The notes under the pieces were generated by a model. That model saw only the letters and a program-made list of their open reading frames with translations. It was not told where the DNA came from and searched no databases. A program made the position numbers and the translations under genes. Source: Procambarus clarkii (Eukaryota; Arthropoda; Malacostraca; Decapoda; Cambaridae). From it: DNA of 64,000 bases. The DNA lies in assembly GCF_040958095.1 (NCBI RefSeq), contig NC_091230.1:6001213-6065212 (forward strand). Reading direction: 5' to 3'. Below, one piece after another: positions 9,850 through 19,905 of this stretch. Numbering within the stretch: the first letter of the stretch is position 1; each line of letters begins with the position of its first letter.

Positions 9850-9852
<3 letters not shown>

Positions 9853-9930
<78 letters not shown>
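9853..9930. repeat. (TA)n microsatellite
   Basis: Pure TA tract between Penelope copy 2 and the MITE. Confidence 0.98.
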
Positions 9931-9933
<3 letters not shown>

Positions 9934-10311
9934 GTACCTAGTAGCCAGAACGCACTTCTCAGCCTACTATGCAAGGCCCGATTTGCCTAATAAGCCAAGT
10001 TTTCCTTAATTAATATATTTTCTCTAATTTTTTTCTTATGAAATGATAAAGATACCCATTTCATTATGTTTGAGGACAATTTTTTTTTATTGGAGTTAAA
10101 ATTAACATAGATATATGACCGAACCTAACCAACCCTACCTAACCTAACCTAACCTATCTTTATAGGTTAGGCTAGGTTAGGTAGCCGAAAAAGTTAGGTT
10201 AGGTTAGGTAGGTTAGGTAGTCGAAAAACAAATAATGCATGGAAACTTGGCTTATTAGGCAAATCGGGCCTTGCATATTAGGCTGAGAAGTGCGTTCTGG
10301 CTACTAGGTAC

Positions 10312-10314
<3 letters not shown>
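9931..10314. mobile_element. Palindromic MITE with TTAGG tracts, copy 1
   Basis: A 384-bp element with long terminal inverted repeats: GTCGTACCTAGTAGCCAGAA at the left and its complement at the right, each arm continuing through GGCCCGATTTGCC and AATAAGCCAAG. The centre (10125-10220) contains clusters of CCTAA/TTAGG. It encodes nothing. It sits inside a (TA)n tract, consistent with insertion at TA. A second copy is at 31393-31781. The transposase source is unknown. Confidence 0.85.

Positions 10315-10397
<83 letters not shown>
10315..10397. repeat. (TA)n microsatellite
   Basis: Pure TA tract on the other side of the MITE. Confidence 0.98.
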
Positions 10398-10399
<2 letters not shown>

Positions 10400-10451
10400 G
10401 CACTGAGAGGAATATAGTCTGTGAACTTCACTTTTCCTAATTGCATTTGGA

Positions 10452-10600
10452 TGTACTCACCTAGTTGTACTCCAGGTGGGTGTGTGGGGCGTATTTGCTA
10501 TTTTTGTATTTACTATTTATGTCTGCTGGATCGAACTATTAGCTTTTGGACCCCGCCTTTCTAATCAATTTATTTTCCCTTATGTATACTACATATATTT
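10452..10600 (-). mobile_element. CR1-like 3' end fragment (second family)
   Basis: Minus-strand 3' UTR remnant: GTACTCACCTAGTTGTACTC followed by TCGAACTATTAGC and GGACCCCGCC. The same sequence type is found at 22101-22160 and, on the plus strand, at 30375-30430. Confidence 0.6.
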
Positions 10601-10608
10601 CTTTCTAG

Positions 10609-10642
10609 CACTTGCGCGCGCGCACACTCACTCACTCACTCA

Positions 10643-10721
<79 letters not shown>

Positions 10722-10738
10722 ACACACACACACACAGG
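10609..10738. repeat. (CA)n microsatellite
   Basis: Begins with (GC)n and (ACTC)n, then about 100 bp of CA. The CR1 copy to the right begins directly at its end. Confidence 0.97.
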
Positions 10739-11513
10739 CAGTTAGAGTTTAACCCAAGCAAATAAAATGTAATAAAGATAGGGGTAGGAAGCAGGAGACC
10801 AAATACAAGGTATCATTTGGGAGATGAAATTCTTCAGGAGTCAGAGAGAAAGACCTGGGGGTTGATATCACGCCAGACCTGTCCCCTGAAGCTCATATCA
10901 AGAGGATAACATCAGCGGCATATGCCAGGTTGGCTAACATAAGAACGGCCTTTAGAAACGTATGTAAGGAATCTTTCAGAGCATTATATGCCACATATGT
11001 CAGACCACTTCTGGAATATGCGGCTCCAGCATGGAGTCCATATATAGTCAAGCATAAGACTAAACTGGAAAAGGTTCAAAGGTTTGCCACCAGACTAGTA
11101 CCCGAGCTGACAGGTATGAGCTAAGAGGAGAGACTACGGGAATTAAACCTCACTTCGTTGGAAGACAGAAGAGTTAGGGGGGACATGATCACCACATTCA
11201 AGATTCTCAAGGGAATCGGCAGGGTAGATAAAGACAGGCTATTTAACACAAGGGGCACACGCACTAGGGGACACAGGTGGAAACCGAGTGCCCAAATGAG
11301 CCACAGAGATATTAGAAAGAACTTCTTTAGTGTCAGAGTGGTTGACAAATGGAATGCATTAGGAAGTAATGTGGTGGAGGCTGACTCCATACACAGTTTC
11401 AAGTGTAGATATGATAGAGCCCAGTAGGCTCAGGAACCTGTACACCTGTTGATTGACTGTTGAGAGGCGGGACCAAAGAGCCAGAGCTCAACCCCCATAA
11501 GCACAATTAGGTG

Positions 11514-11515
<2 letters not shown>
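10739..11515 (+). mobile_element. CR1 LINE, 5'-truncated copy
   Basis: Starts in the RT thumb region (matching LEFNPSKCNVMKIG of other copies, frame broken here) and continues with EKDLGVDITPDLSPEAHIKR, ANIRTAFRNVCKES, LEYAAPAWSPY, KVQRFATRLVPEL. An in-frame TAA falls at about 11122 after LTGMS, after which the C-terminus resumes (ERLRELNLTSLEDRRV to SFKCRYDRAQ, stop 11425-11427). The 3' UTR ends CACAATTAGGTGAGTA and passes into (CA)n. Non-functional fragment. Confidence 0.88.

Positions 11516-11565
<50 letters not shown>
11516..11565. repeat. (CA)n, shared between two CR1 copies
   Basis: CA tract that is the 3' tail of the copy at 10739 and also abuts the truncated 5' end of the next copy. 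Confidence 0.95.
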
Positions 11566-11569
<4 letters not shown>

Positions 11570-13275
11570 ACAGCTACTCCACAGTCACATCAGGAGGAAA
11601 ACAACAATGAAAGAACAGGAAATGACACTTAAAACAGGCGAGGACATGTATACTGAGAAAGACAAACGAGTGTGTGAAGAACTCAACAAGAAGTTCCATG
11701 AGGTCTTCATAATAGAACAAGGTGAGGTCACTGCGCTAGGAGAGGGGGGCAGTAAACCAGGCTGCCTTGGAAGGGTTCAAAATTAAGTGAGATGTCAACA
11801 GACACCTGTTGGATCTGGATATGAGAGAGGCTGTTGGTCCAGACGGAATCTCACCATGGGTATTTAAAGAGTGTGCAGAGGCACTCTGCTTGCCACTCTC
11901 CATAGTGTATAGTAGGTCATTGGGAACGGGAGACCTTCCAGAAATATGGAAGATGGCTAATGTAGTCCCAATATACAAAAAGGGTGACAGACAAGAGGCA
12001 CTGAACTACAGGCCAGTGTCCTTAACTTGTATACCATGCAAGGTGATGGAGAAGATCGTGAGAAAAACTAGTAACACATCTGGAGTGAAGGGACTTGGTG
12101 ACAAATCGCCAACATGGGTTCAGGGAGGGTAAATCTTGCCTTACAGGCTTAGAGTTCTACGACCAGGTGATAATGATTAAGCAAGAAAGAGATGGCTGGG
12201 CGGACTGCATTTTTTTGGACCGTCGGAAAGCCTTTGACACAATACCCTATAAGAGGCTGGTGCATAAGCTGGAGAGAAAGGCAAGAGTGATTGATATGGT
12301 GCTCCGGTGGATAAGGGAGTACATAAGCAATAGGAAGCAGAGAGTTACAGTGAGGGTGATTGGCGTGGAGTCCCACAGGGCTCTGTACTCGGTCCTATCC
12401 TGTTTCTGATATACGTTAATGATCTCCCGGAGGGTATAGACTCATTCCTCTCAATGTTTGCTGACGACGCCAAAATAATGAGGAGGATTAGGACAGAGGA
12501 GGACTGCTTGAGGCTTCAAGAAGACCTAGACAAACTGAAGGAATGGCTGAACAAGTGGTTGTTGGAGTTTAACCCAAGCAAATGTAATGTAATGAAGATA
12601 GGTGTAGAGAGTAGAAGACCAGATACAAGGTATCATTTGGGAGATGAAATACTTCAAGAGTCAGAGAGATAAAAAAAGACTTGCGAGTTAATATCACGCC
12701 TGACCTGTCCCCTGAAGCCCATATCAAGAGGATAACATCAGAGGCATACGCCAGGCTGGCCAACATTAGAACGGCATTTAGAAACTTGTGTAAGGAAGCG
12801 TTCAAAACATTGTATACCACATATGTCAGACCAATCTTGGAGTATACAGCTCCAGCATGGAGTCCATATCTAGTCAAGCATATGACTTAACTGGAGAAGG
12901 TTCAAAGGTTTGCCACAAGACTAGTACCCGGGCTGAGGGATATGAGCTATGAGAGGCTACGGGAGTTAAACCTCACGTCGCTGAAAGACAGAAGAGTTAG
13001 GAGGGACATGATCACCACATACAAGATTCTCAAAGGAATTGAAAGGGTAGATAAGGACAAGATATTTATCCAAAGGGGCACATGCACTAGGGGACAAAAG
13101 TGGAAATTGAGTGCCCATATGAGCCACAGAGATATTAGAAAGAACTTTTTTATTGTCAGAGTGGTTGACAAATGGAATGCATTAGGAAGTGATGTGGTGG
13201 AGGCTGACTCCATACACAGTTTCATGTGTTGATATGATAGAGCCCGATAGGCTCAGGAACCTGTACACCTGTTGT
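11566..13275 (+). pseudogene. CR1 LINE RT remnant, truncated at both ends
   Basis: Starts at LLHSHIRRKTTMKEQ, in the linker before the RT. Recognisable RT blocks: MREAVGPDGISPWVFKECAE, PIYKKGDRQEALNYRPVSLT, QHGFREGKSCLTGLEFYDQV, CIFLDRRKAFDTIPYKRLVHK, FLIYVNDLPEGIDSFLSMF (frame shifted) and [12 protein letters not shown] (the catalytic FADD, about 12454-12490). C-terminal blocks follow to about 13230. At least five frameshifts or stops are needed to join them. The copy ends near 13275 without the usual GTGAGTA(CA)n tail, so its 3' end is missing or replaced. Confidence 0.85.
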
Positions 13276-13282
13276 TCTGGAT

Positions 13283-13615
13283 GTGGCCTCTGTGGTGTTG
13301 CGACCTGACGTGCCTCCTCCTGTGATGAAGCCCGCTGCGGACGTGTCAGACGAGGTTGACCTGGATAACCGGGCTGTTGGTGAAGATGTTTTCGACGAAA
13401 TACGTACTAGCGAGACGCCCGTACAGTGGGAGCGGGTGTTGACGATCCCTCTGTGCCCGTCTATTATTTGGGTACCCCGTGTACGTATTTTTATGTCCTG
13501 GGTTCCGGAATTCCTGGTGCGTCCTCGTGCACCTGTCAGTCCTGATACGGAGTGTTTTTGGGAGGCGTACTGTCTAAGGTTTCCGGTGGCGGACTTTCCA
13601 GAGAAATATGAGTAG
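13283..13615 (+). CDS. Unrecognised 110-residue open frame
   Basis: A frame from ATG at 13283 to a TAG at about 13613. The product begins MASVVLRPDVPPPVMKPAAD, is acidic in its first half (SDEVDLDNRAVGEDVFDEIR) and hydrophobic/aromatic in its second (SIIWVPRVRIFMSWVPEFLV). I do not recognise a family. It sits between two CR1 copies and its composition is not repetitive, so it may be part of a retroelement ORF1 or a chance frame. No splice or promoter signal supports a host gene. Confidence 0.25.
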   Translation: MASVVLRPDVPPPVMKPAADVSDEVDLDNRAVGEDVFDEIRTSETPVQWERVLTIPLCPSIIWVPRVRIFMSWVPEFLVRPRAPVSPDTECFWEAYCLRFPVADFPEKYE

Positions 13616-13865
13616 GTGTGGCGTAGCTTGCTCTCGTCTTCCGTTTGTTATGGCTGCTGTGGGTTCGTCAGGCGTGTATGGTTGTGTGCCTTAACTTTGT
13701 TTATGTTCCGTGTTTTGAACTTTCTATCCAATGGGTTCCAGCGCAATATGGTATTATACTGCACATTGAATTTGTAGATCAACTTGCGACGACTTAAACA
13801 CCTATTTGTAGCAGGAAATAGGTACCTGAGGGTTAGACAGCTGTTACGAACTGCTTCCTGGTGAT
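13616..13865. other. Short unassigned stretch with SINE-body fragment
   Basis: The end (about 13790-13862: GGAAATAGGTACCTGAGGGT...ACTGCTTCCT) matches the body of the SINEs at 24550-24603 and 30235-30280. The rest is unassigned. Confidence 0.5.
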
Positions 13866-14487
13866 GTGTATTCACCTATCTGTACTCGCCTAGTTGTGAT
13901 TGCGGGGATGTAGCTCTGGCTCTTTGGTCCCGCCTCTCAACTGTCAATCAACATGTGTACAGGTTCCTGAGCCAACTGGGTTCAATCATAACTACACTTG
14001 AAACTGTGTATGGAGTCAGCCTCCACCACATCACTTCCTAATGCATTCCATTTGTCAACCACTCTGACACTAAAAAAGTTCTTTCTAATATCTCTCTGGC
14101 TCATTTGGGCACTCGGTTTCCACCTGTGTCCCATAGTGCGTGTGTCCCTTGTGTTAAATAGCCTGTCTTTATCTACCCAATCAATTCCTCTGAGAATCTT
14201 GTACGTGATGATCATGTCCACCCTAACATTTCTGTTTTCCAGCGACTGAGGTTTAATTCCCGTAGTCTCTCCTCGTAACTCATACCTCTCAACCTTGGTA
14301 CTGGCCTGGTGGCAAAACTTTGAACCTTTTCCAGTTTGGTCTTATGCTTGACTAGATATGCACACCATGCTGAGGCTACATACTCCAGGATTTGTCTGAC
14401 ATAGGTGGTATAAAAAAGTTCTGAATGATTCCTTACACAAGTATCTAAATGCCCTTTTTATGTTGGCCAACCTGGCATATGCTGCTG
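13866..14487 (-). mobile_element. CR1 LINE 3' fragment
   Basis: 3' UTR starts next to the SINE body (GTGTATTCACCTATCTGTAC). The minus frame then reads SFKCSYD back to DMIITYKILRGIDWVDKDRL and LEEK-like C-terminal RT sequence. It is truncated at the 5' end exactly where (TG)n begins (14488). Contains stops. Confidence 0.82.
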
Positions 14488-14525
14488 ATGTGTGTGTGTG
14501 TAAGTGTGTGTGTGTGTGTGTGTGT

Positions 14526-15448
14526 ACTCACCTAGTTGTACTCGCCTATTTGTGCTTGCGGGGGTTGAGCTTTAGCTCTTTGGTCCCGCCTCTCAACTGT
14601 CAATCTACTGGTGTACAGATTCCTGAGCCTACTGGGCTCTATCATATCTACATATGAAACTGTGTATGGAGTCAGCCTCCACCACATCACTGCCTAATGC
14701 ATTCCATCCGTTAGCTGCTCTGACACTGAAAAAGTTCCTTCTAACGTGTCCCCTTGTTCGCGTCCCACCAGTGTTGAATAGTTTGTCCTTGTTTACCCGG
14801 TCGATTCCACTGGGGATTTTGTAGGTTGTGATCATGTCTCCCCTTTCTCTTCTTTCTTCCAGTGACGTAAGGTGCATTTCCCGCAGCCTTTCCTCGTAAC
14901 TCTTGCCTTTTAGTTCTGGGACTAGTCTAGTGGCATACCTTTGGACTTTTTCCAGCTTCGTCTTGTGCTTGACAAGGTACGGGCTCCATACTGAGGCCGC
15001 ATACTCCAGGCTTGGTCTTGCATATGTGGTGTACAAGTTTCTGAATGATTCCTTACACAGGTTCCTGAACGCTGTTCTGATGTTAGCCAGCCTCGTATAT
15101 GCCGCAGACGTTATTCTTTTTATGTGGGCGCCAGGAGACAGGTTTGGTCTGATGTCAACTCCTAGATCTTTCTCTCTGTCTGTTTCATTAAGTACTTCAT
15201 CTCGTATTCTGTATCCTGTGTCTGGCCTCCTGTTTCCACTGCCTAGTTTCACTGTTGTTGCCAGTGATTTTTTATACACTATGGAGAGTGGTAGGCACAG
15301 TTCTTCTGCTCCTTCCATTAGTATCCAAGGGGAGATTCCACCTGGGCCCATAGCCTTTGTCACATCCAACTCTAGTAAATACTTCCTTACTTCCCCACTG
15401 GTAATCTTAAGCTCTTCCTGTGGTTCCTGGTTAGCTATTTTTAAGTTT
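14526..15448 (-). pseudogene. CR1 LINE copy with RT core deleted in frame
   Basis: One continuous minus frame from 15516 (entering from the CA tract) to 14629. It begins ANLKIANQEPQEELKITSGE, EVRKYLLELDVTKAMGPGG and SIVYKKSLATT, then jumps directly to VKLGSGNRRPDTGYRIRDEV. Compared with the copy at 20027-22084, the sequence between these blocks is missing: it contains YRPVSLT, the FLDCRKAFDT palm motif and FADD. The deletion preserves the frame and the C-terminus is intact to YDRAQ. It therefore encodes a 'RT' with no catalytic site. Whether the open frame has any use is unknown; recent age is the simpler explanation. Confidence 0.85.
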
Positions 15449-15520
<72 letters not shown>

Positions 15521-15553
15521 GCACGCGCGAGCGTGTCTGTGTGTGTGTGTGCG
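15449..15553. repeat. (CA)n / (GC)n / (TG)n inverted microsatellite
   Basis: CA tract, a short GCGCACGCGCGAGCG centre and a TG tract: purine/pyrimidine alternation of about 100 bp, Z-DNA-prone, between two CR1 copies. Confidence 0.95.
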
Positions 15554-15679
15554 TGTACTCACCTAATTTACTCACCTAATTGTCATTGCGGAGGTTGAGC
15601 TCTGGCTCTTTGGTCACGCCTCTCAACCGTCAATCAACAGGTGTACAGATTCCTGAGCATATTGGGCTCTATCATATCT

Positions 15680-18500
15680 ACACTTGAAACTGTGTATGGA
15701 GTCAGCCTCCACCTCATCACTTCCTAATGCATTCCATTTCTCAACCACTCTGACACTAAAAAGTTTTTTTAATATATCTGTGGCTCAATTGGGAACTCAG
15801 TTTCCACCTGTGTCTCCTTGTGCGTGTGCCCCTTGTGTTAAATAGCCTGTCTTTATCTACCCTATAAATTTCCTTGTGAATCTTAAATGTGGTGAAAATG
15901 TCTCCCCTAACTCTTCTGTCTTCCAGCGAAGTGAGGTTTAATTCCCGTAGTCTCTCCTCGTAGCTCATACCTCTCAGCTCGGGTACTAGTCTGGTGGCAA
16001 ACCTTTGAACCTATTCCAGTTTGGTCTTATCCTTGACTAGATATGGACTCCATGCTGGGGCTGCATACTCCAGGATTGGCCAGACATATGTCGTATACAA
16101 AGTTCTGAATGATTCCTTACACAAGTTTTTGAGTGCCGTTCTTATGTTGGCCAGCCTGGCATATGCCGCTGATGTTATCCTCTTGATATGGGCTGCAGGG
16201 GACAGGTCTGGCGTGATGTCAACCCCAAAGTCTTTTTCTCTCTCTGACTCATGAAGAATTTCATCACCCAGATGATACCTAGTATCTGGTTTCCCGCTCC
16301 CTACGCTTATCTTCATTACATTACATTTGCTTGGGTTAATCTCTAACAACCATTTGTTCGACCATTCCTTCAGCTTGTCTAGGTCTTCTTGAAGCCTCAA
16401 GCAGTCCTCTTGTCTTAATCCTTCTCATAATTTTGGCATCGTCAGCAAACATTGAGAGAAATGAATCCATACCCTCCGAGAGATCATTTACATATCATAA
16501 ACAAAATAGGACCGAGTACAGAGCCCTGTGGGACTCCACTGGTGACCACGCCAATCCAAGGTCTCACCCCCTCACCGTAACTCTCTGCTTCCTTTTGCTT
16601 AGGTACTCCCTTATCCACTGGATCACCTTACCAGCTACACCTGCCTGTCTCTCCAGCTTATGTACCAGCCTCTTATGTGGTCCTGTGTCAAAGGCTATCC
16701 GACAATCCAAAAAATGCAGTCAGCCCAGCCTTCTCTTTCTTGCTTAATCTTTGTCACCTGGTCGTAGAATTCTATTAAGCCTGTCAGGCACGATTTACCC
16801 TCCCTGAATCCATGTTGTCGATTTGTCACGAAGTCCCTTCTCTCCAGATGTGTTACCAGGTTTTGTCTCACGATCTCCATCACCTTGCATGGTATACAAG
16901 TCAAGGACACTGGCCTGTAGTTCAGTGCCTCTTGCCTGTCGCCCTTTTTATATATTGGGACCACGTTCGCCGTCTTCCATATTTCTGGTTGGTCTCCCGT
17001 CTCCAGTGACCTACTATACACTATGGAGAGTAGCAAGCAAAGTGCCTCTGCACACTCTTTCAGTACCCATGGTGAGATCCCATCTGGACCAACAGCCTTT
17101 CTAACATCCAGATCCAGCAGGTGTCTCTTGACCTCCTCACTCGTAATTTCGAACTCTTCCAGGGCCGCCTGGTTTACTTCCCTTTCTGCTAGCATAGTGA
17201 CCTCACCTTGTTCTATTGTGAAGACCTCCTGGAACCTCTTGTTGTATTCTTCACACACCTTTTGTCATTCTCTGTATACCTGTCTTCGCCTGTTCTAAGT
17301 TTCATTACCTGTTCTTTCACTATTGTTTTCCTTCTGATGTGACCATGGACTAGCTTTGGTTCAGTCTTGGCTTTGTTTGCTATATCATTTTCAGAATTTT
17401 TCTCTGCTTCTCTTCTCACCTTAACATACTCATTCCTGGTTGTCTGGTATCTCTCTTTGCTTTCTGTTGTTCTGTTATTCCCAAACTCCACGCCCTTTTG
17501 TTCAGTACCTTTTCTTCCATACGTGCCCTATTATACCATGGATTCTTCTGTTGCTTCTCGGATTATCTCTTTGGTATGGGATGAACCTGTTTACTACCTC
17601 CTGACACTTTTGGGTGACATAGTCCATCATATCTTGTACATATTTAGCTCTGAGTTCTGTGTCCCAAGGTATTTCCCTTTGGAAACTTCTCATCTCATAT
17701 ATCCCCTTTCGGTAAGCCAGCCTTTTCTTTCCTAGTTCTTTTTTGGGGGAGATAATTCCTAGCTCTACCAGGTACTCAAAGTTTAATACACTGTAGTCAC
17801 TCATTCCCAAGGGTGCTTCCATCTTAACTTCCCTTATATCCCACTCATTTAGGGTAAATATCAGATAGAGCATGGCTGGTTCATCTTCTCCTCTCATTCT
17901 TGTTGGTTCCTTGATGTGCTGGCTTAGAACGTATCATGTTGCCACGTCCAGCAGCTTAGCTCTTCATGTTTCTGGACCTCCATGCGGATCCCGGTTCTCC
18001 CAGTCTATTTTCCCGTGGTTGAAGTCTCTCATGATTAGTAGTCCAGATCCATTCCTGCTGGCAACAGAAGCCAGCTTCTCTCTCTATTATGTTAAAAGTG
18101 GCCATGTATTTTCTATCATTCCTGTCTGGGTCTTCTGTCATTTGGTGGTGGATTATATATGACTACGACTATAATTTTTGGTCCTCCAGTTGTTATGGTA
18201 CTTGCTATGTAGTCACTGAAACTCTCACAGCCCTGAATAACCATCTCCTCAAAGTCCCAGCACTTTCATATCAGAAGAGCTACACCACCACCGCCTCTTC
18301 CTTCTCTCTTTCCTCATAACAAAATATTCCTGAGGGAACACTGCATTTGTTATGATTTTCGTTAGCTTTGTTTCTGTGAGTGCTATTATGTCTGGGTTCT
18401 CCTCTAGTACCCATTCTCCAAGCTCATTTGCTTTGTTTGTAATTCCATCTATGTTAGTGTACATTGCCCTGAGGCTCACTTTCCATTGTCCCTTCTCAAA
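15680..18500 (-). pseudogene. CR1 ORF2 (APE endonuclease and RT), broken
   Basis: The APE-type endonuclease starts at about 18490 with LRAMYTNIDGITNKANELGE, then IIALTETKL (the catalytic Glu motif). Later come PAMLYLIFTLNEWDIREVKM, corresponding to the D-[LV]-[VI]-F region, and SDYSVLNFEYLVE near 17780. The linker QREIPWDTELRAKYVQDMMD leads to RT blocks at 17258-16695: VRKAVGPDGISPWVLKECAE, YRPVSLTCIPCKVM and QHGFREGKSCLTGL. The C-terminal part lies at 16400-15750. Several frameshifts separate these. It would nick DNA and prime reverse transcription if intact. Confidence 0.8.
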
Positions 18501-18832
18501 TCGCCTACTTGGTGGGGGAAGTTGTTCCATGGGTGTGCAGAATTTTGAGGTGGATAACAGGGGTCTCAGAAGATACTGGGGTGAGGGGCGGGGGGTCAAG
18601 TGAAGGGGGGGAGACAAGGAGGGTATGGGATGAAGGGGAGGGAGGACTGGAAGGAAAAGGGGGGAGTGGGGACATAGTGGGAGGAGGGGAGGGGTAGTAG
18701 GGTGGGAATAGGATGTGGGGGGAGATTTTGCTGGTTAGCTTATGGAGAGGTTGAGAGTGGGGGTATGGAGGACTTTGGTAGGGGGGTTTTCTATGCAGAG
18801 GAGGGTGGTGTGGTTGCCCTCCCCCTCTGGTG

Positions 18833-19333
18833 CTACTGGGTAGCAAGTTGTAGGTTTCCCCCCTCATCTCTGGGGATGATGTGTTGGGAGCCGTGAGTTC
18901 CTGGTTTTCCCCTCGCCCTGTGCTTCTTCCTTGCTTCTGCCGCCATGGCTCTCTCCTCCCTCGTTATGTCCCTCTGGAGGAATACTTTTTTTAATTCTCC
19001 CACATGTTGCTGGCGGCTTTTCCTTGTTAGAATCAACTCCTTTGTGTTCTCGTTTGCAAACACTATCTTTAACACACGATGTAGGTCTTTATTGTACCAG
19101 CCTAGCTTGAAAAGGTTCTCAATTCTTAGCTCATCCCCTTCCATCTCTAGTGTCTTCAGTATTTTATTCACTGCTGCGTTGTTCTTATCATTCCACTCTG
19201 TCCTGTTGGAGCCTTCCTGCTCTTTAATACCCACAACTACCACTGATCTTTTTCTTTCCAGCAGCTGGCTAGTGGAGCGTGCTGCTTCATGTGAGATGGC
19301 TGCTTTTATGACCACCTCCATCATTGTGGACAT
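18833..19333 (-). CDS. CR1 ORF1-like nucleic-acid-binding protein (partial)
   Basis: A 166-residue frame: SQLLERKRSVVVVGIKEQEG, LRIENLFKLGWYNKDLHRV, LKIVFANENTKELILTRKS, KVFLQRDITREERAMAAEAR. The alternation (VVVVGI..., RVLKIVF..., LILTRKS) resembles the RRM-like RNA-binding domain of LINE ORF1 proteins, and the basic C-terminus (RKKHRARGKPG) fits. N-terminal coiled-coil-like sequence (KEMFAQFLENIKNEMQEMMQ) is at 19521-19600 in another frame. In a LINE this protein would coat the element RNA. It is followed by a proline-rich tail (18505-18867) before ORF2. Confidence 0.6.
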   Translation of the reverse strand: MSTMMEVVIKAAISHEAARSTSQLLERKRSVVVVGIKEQEGSNRTEWNDKNNAAVNKILKTLEMEGDELRIENLFKLGWYNKDLHRVLKIVFANENTKELILTRKSRQQHVGELKKVFLQRDITREERAMAAEARKKHRARGKPGTHGSQHIIPRDEGGNLQLATQ

Positions 19334-19905
19334 TACTTCAGAGTTATTTTTTTAGCATTTCTGGAAATGTTTCTTTTATATTGGCATTTTCTTCCAGTAT
19401 ACTATTTCCACCTTCCTCCTGGATGATTATCTGAGTCTCAGCTCCAACACTGTTCTCTTTGAGGGCTCTAATCTCCTCTTTTTCTGCTGTCAGCACTCTT
19501 TTTAGGTTGCTTATTTCATTCTACATTTCCTGCATCATTTCCTGCATCTCATTCTTGATATTCTCCAAAAACTGGGCGAACATTTCCTTCATTTTGTCAC
19601 CTTGACTTTTCCCTGTTCCCCTGTTTCCTCTGGCCATCATGCTTGCCCTGTTCCTGTTATGCTGTGATAGGATTTGCCAGAAGGAGGGCAAGAGAGAGGG
19701 TGGGTGGAAAGAGGAGGGGGGCAAGCAGGGTGAGAGAGGGAGGGAGGGAGAGAGAGAGAGAGAAAGAGACGGGGAGGGAGGGAGGGAGAGATAGAGCAAG
19801 ATAAGGAGAGAGAGTGTGATTGTGTTTGTAGGGGAGGGGATACCTGAGAAACTGGGGTGGGGGTGGAAGCGGAGATGTCACTTTAGATCAATTGGTCAGA
19901 TGAAG

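Larger units (their letters stand above)
7961..9852 (+). mobile_element. Penelope-like element, copy 2 (inverted)
   Basis: Plus-strand copy that starts inside the RT (ISQIPTPTYHL) and continues through GIY-YIG, the non-coding pLTR and the MSFGELL frame (9699-9850) to a (TA)n tract. It is nearly identical to copy 1: about seven amino-acid differences are visible over the shared 490 residues. It lacks about 160 N-terminal residues that copy 1 retains. Confidence 0.88.
15556..19900 (-). mobile_element. CR1 LINE, near full length
   Basis: Reading leftwards: an A/G-rich 5' region on the minus strand as C/T-rich (19660-19880), ORF1 (about 19800-18500), ORF2 with APE endonuclease (18500-17500) and RT (17250-16000), and a 3' UTR ending near 15556. 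It is 5'-bounded by (TG)n that is the tail of the next copy (19906-19922). Decay is moderate: ORF2 needs several frame corrections. Confidence 0.85.

Noticed and set aside
10125..10220. Interstitial telomere sequence
   Set aside because: The TTAGG units are few, imperfect and present in both orientations at the same place in two MITE copies, so they belong to the MITE.
14903..15598. 231-residue plus-strand frame opposite the CR1 copy
   Set aside because: Antisense shadow of the CR1 RT ending in CA/TG repeats.
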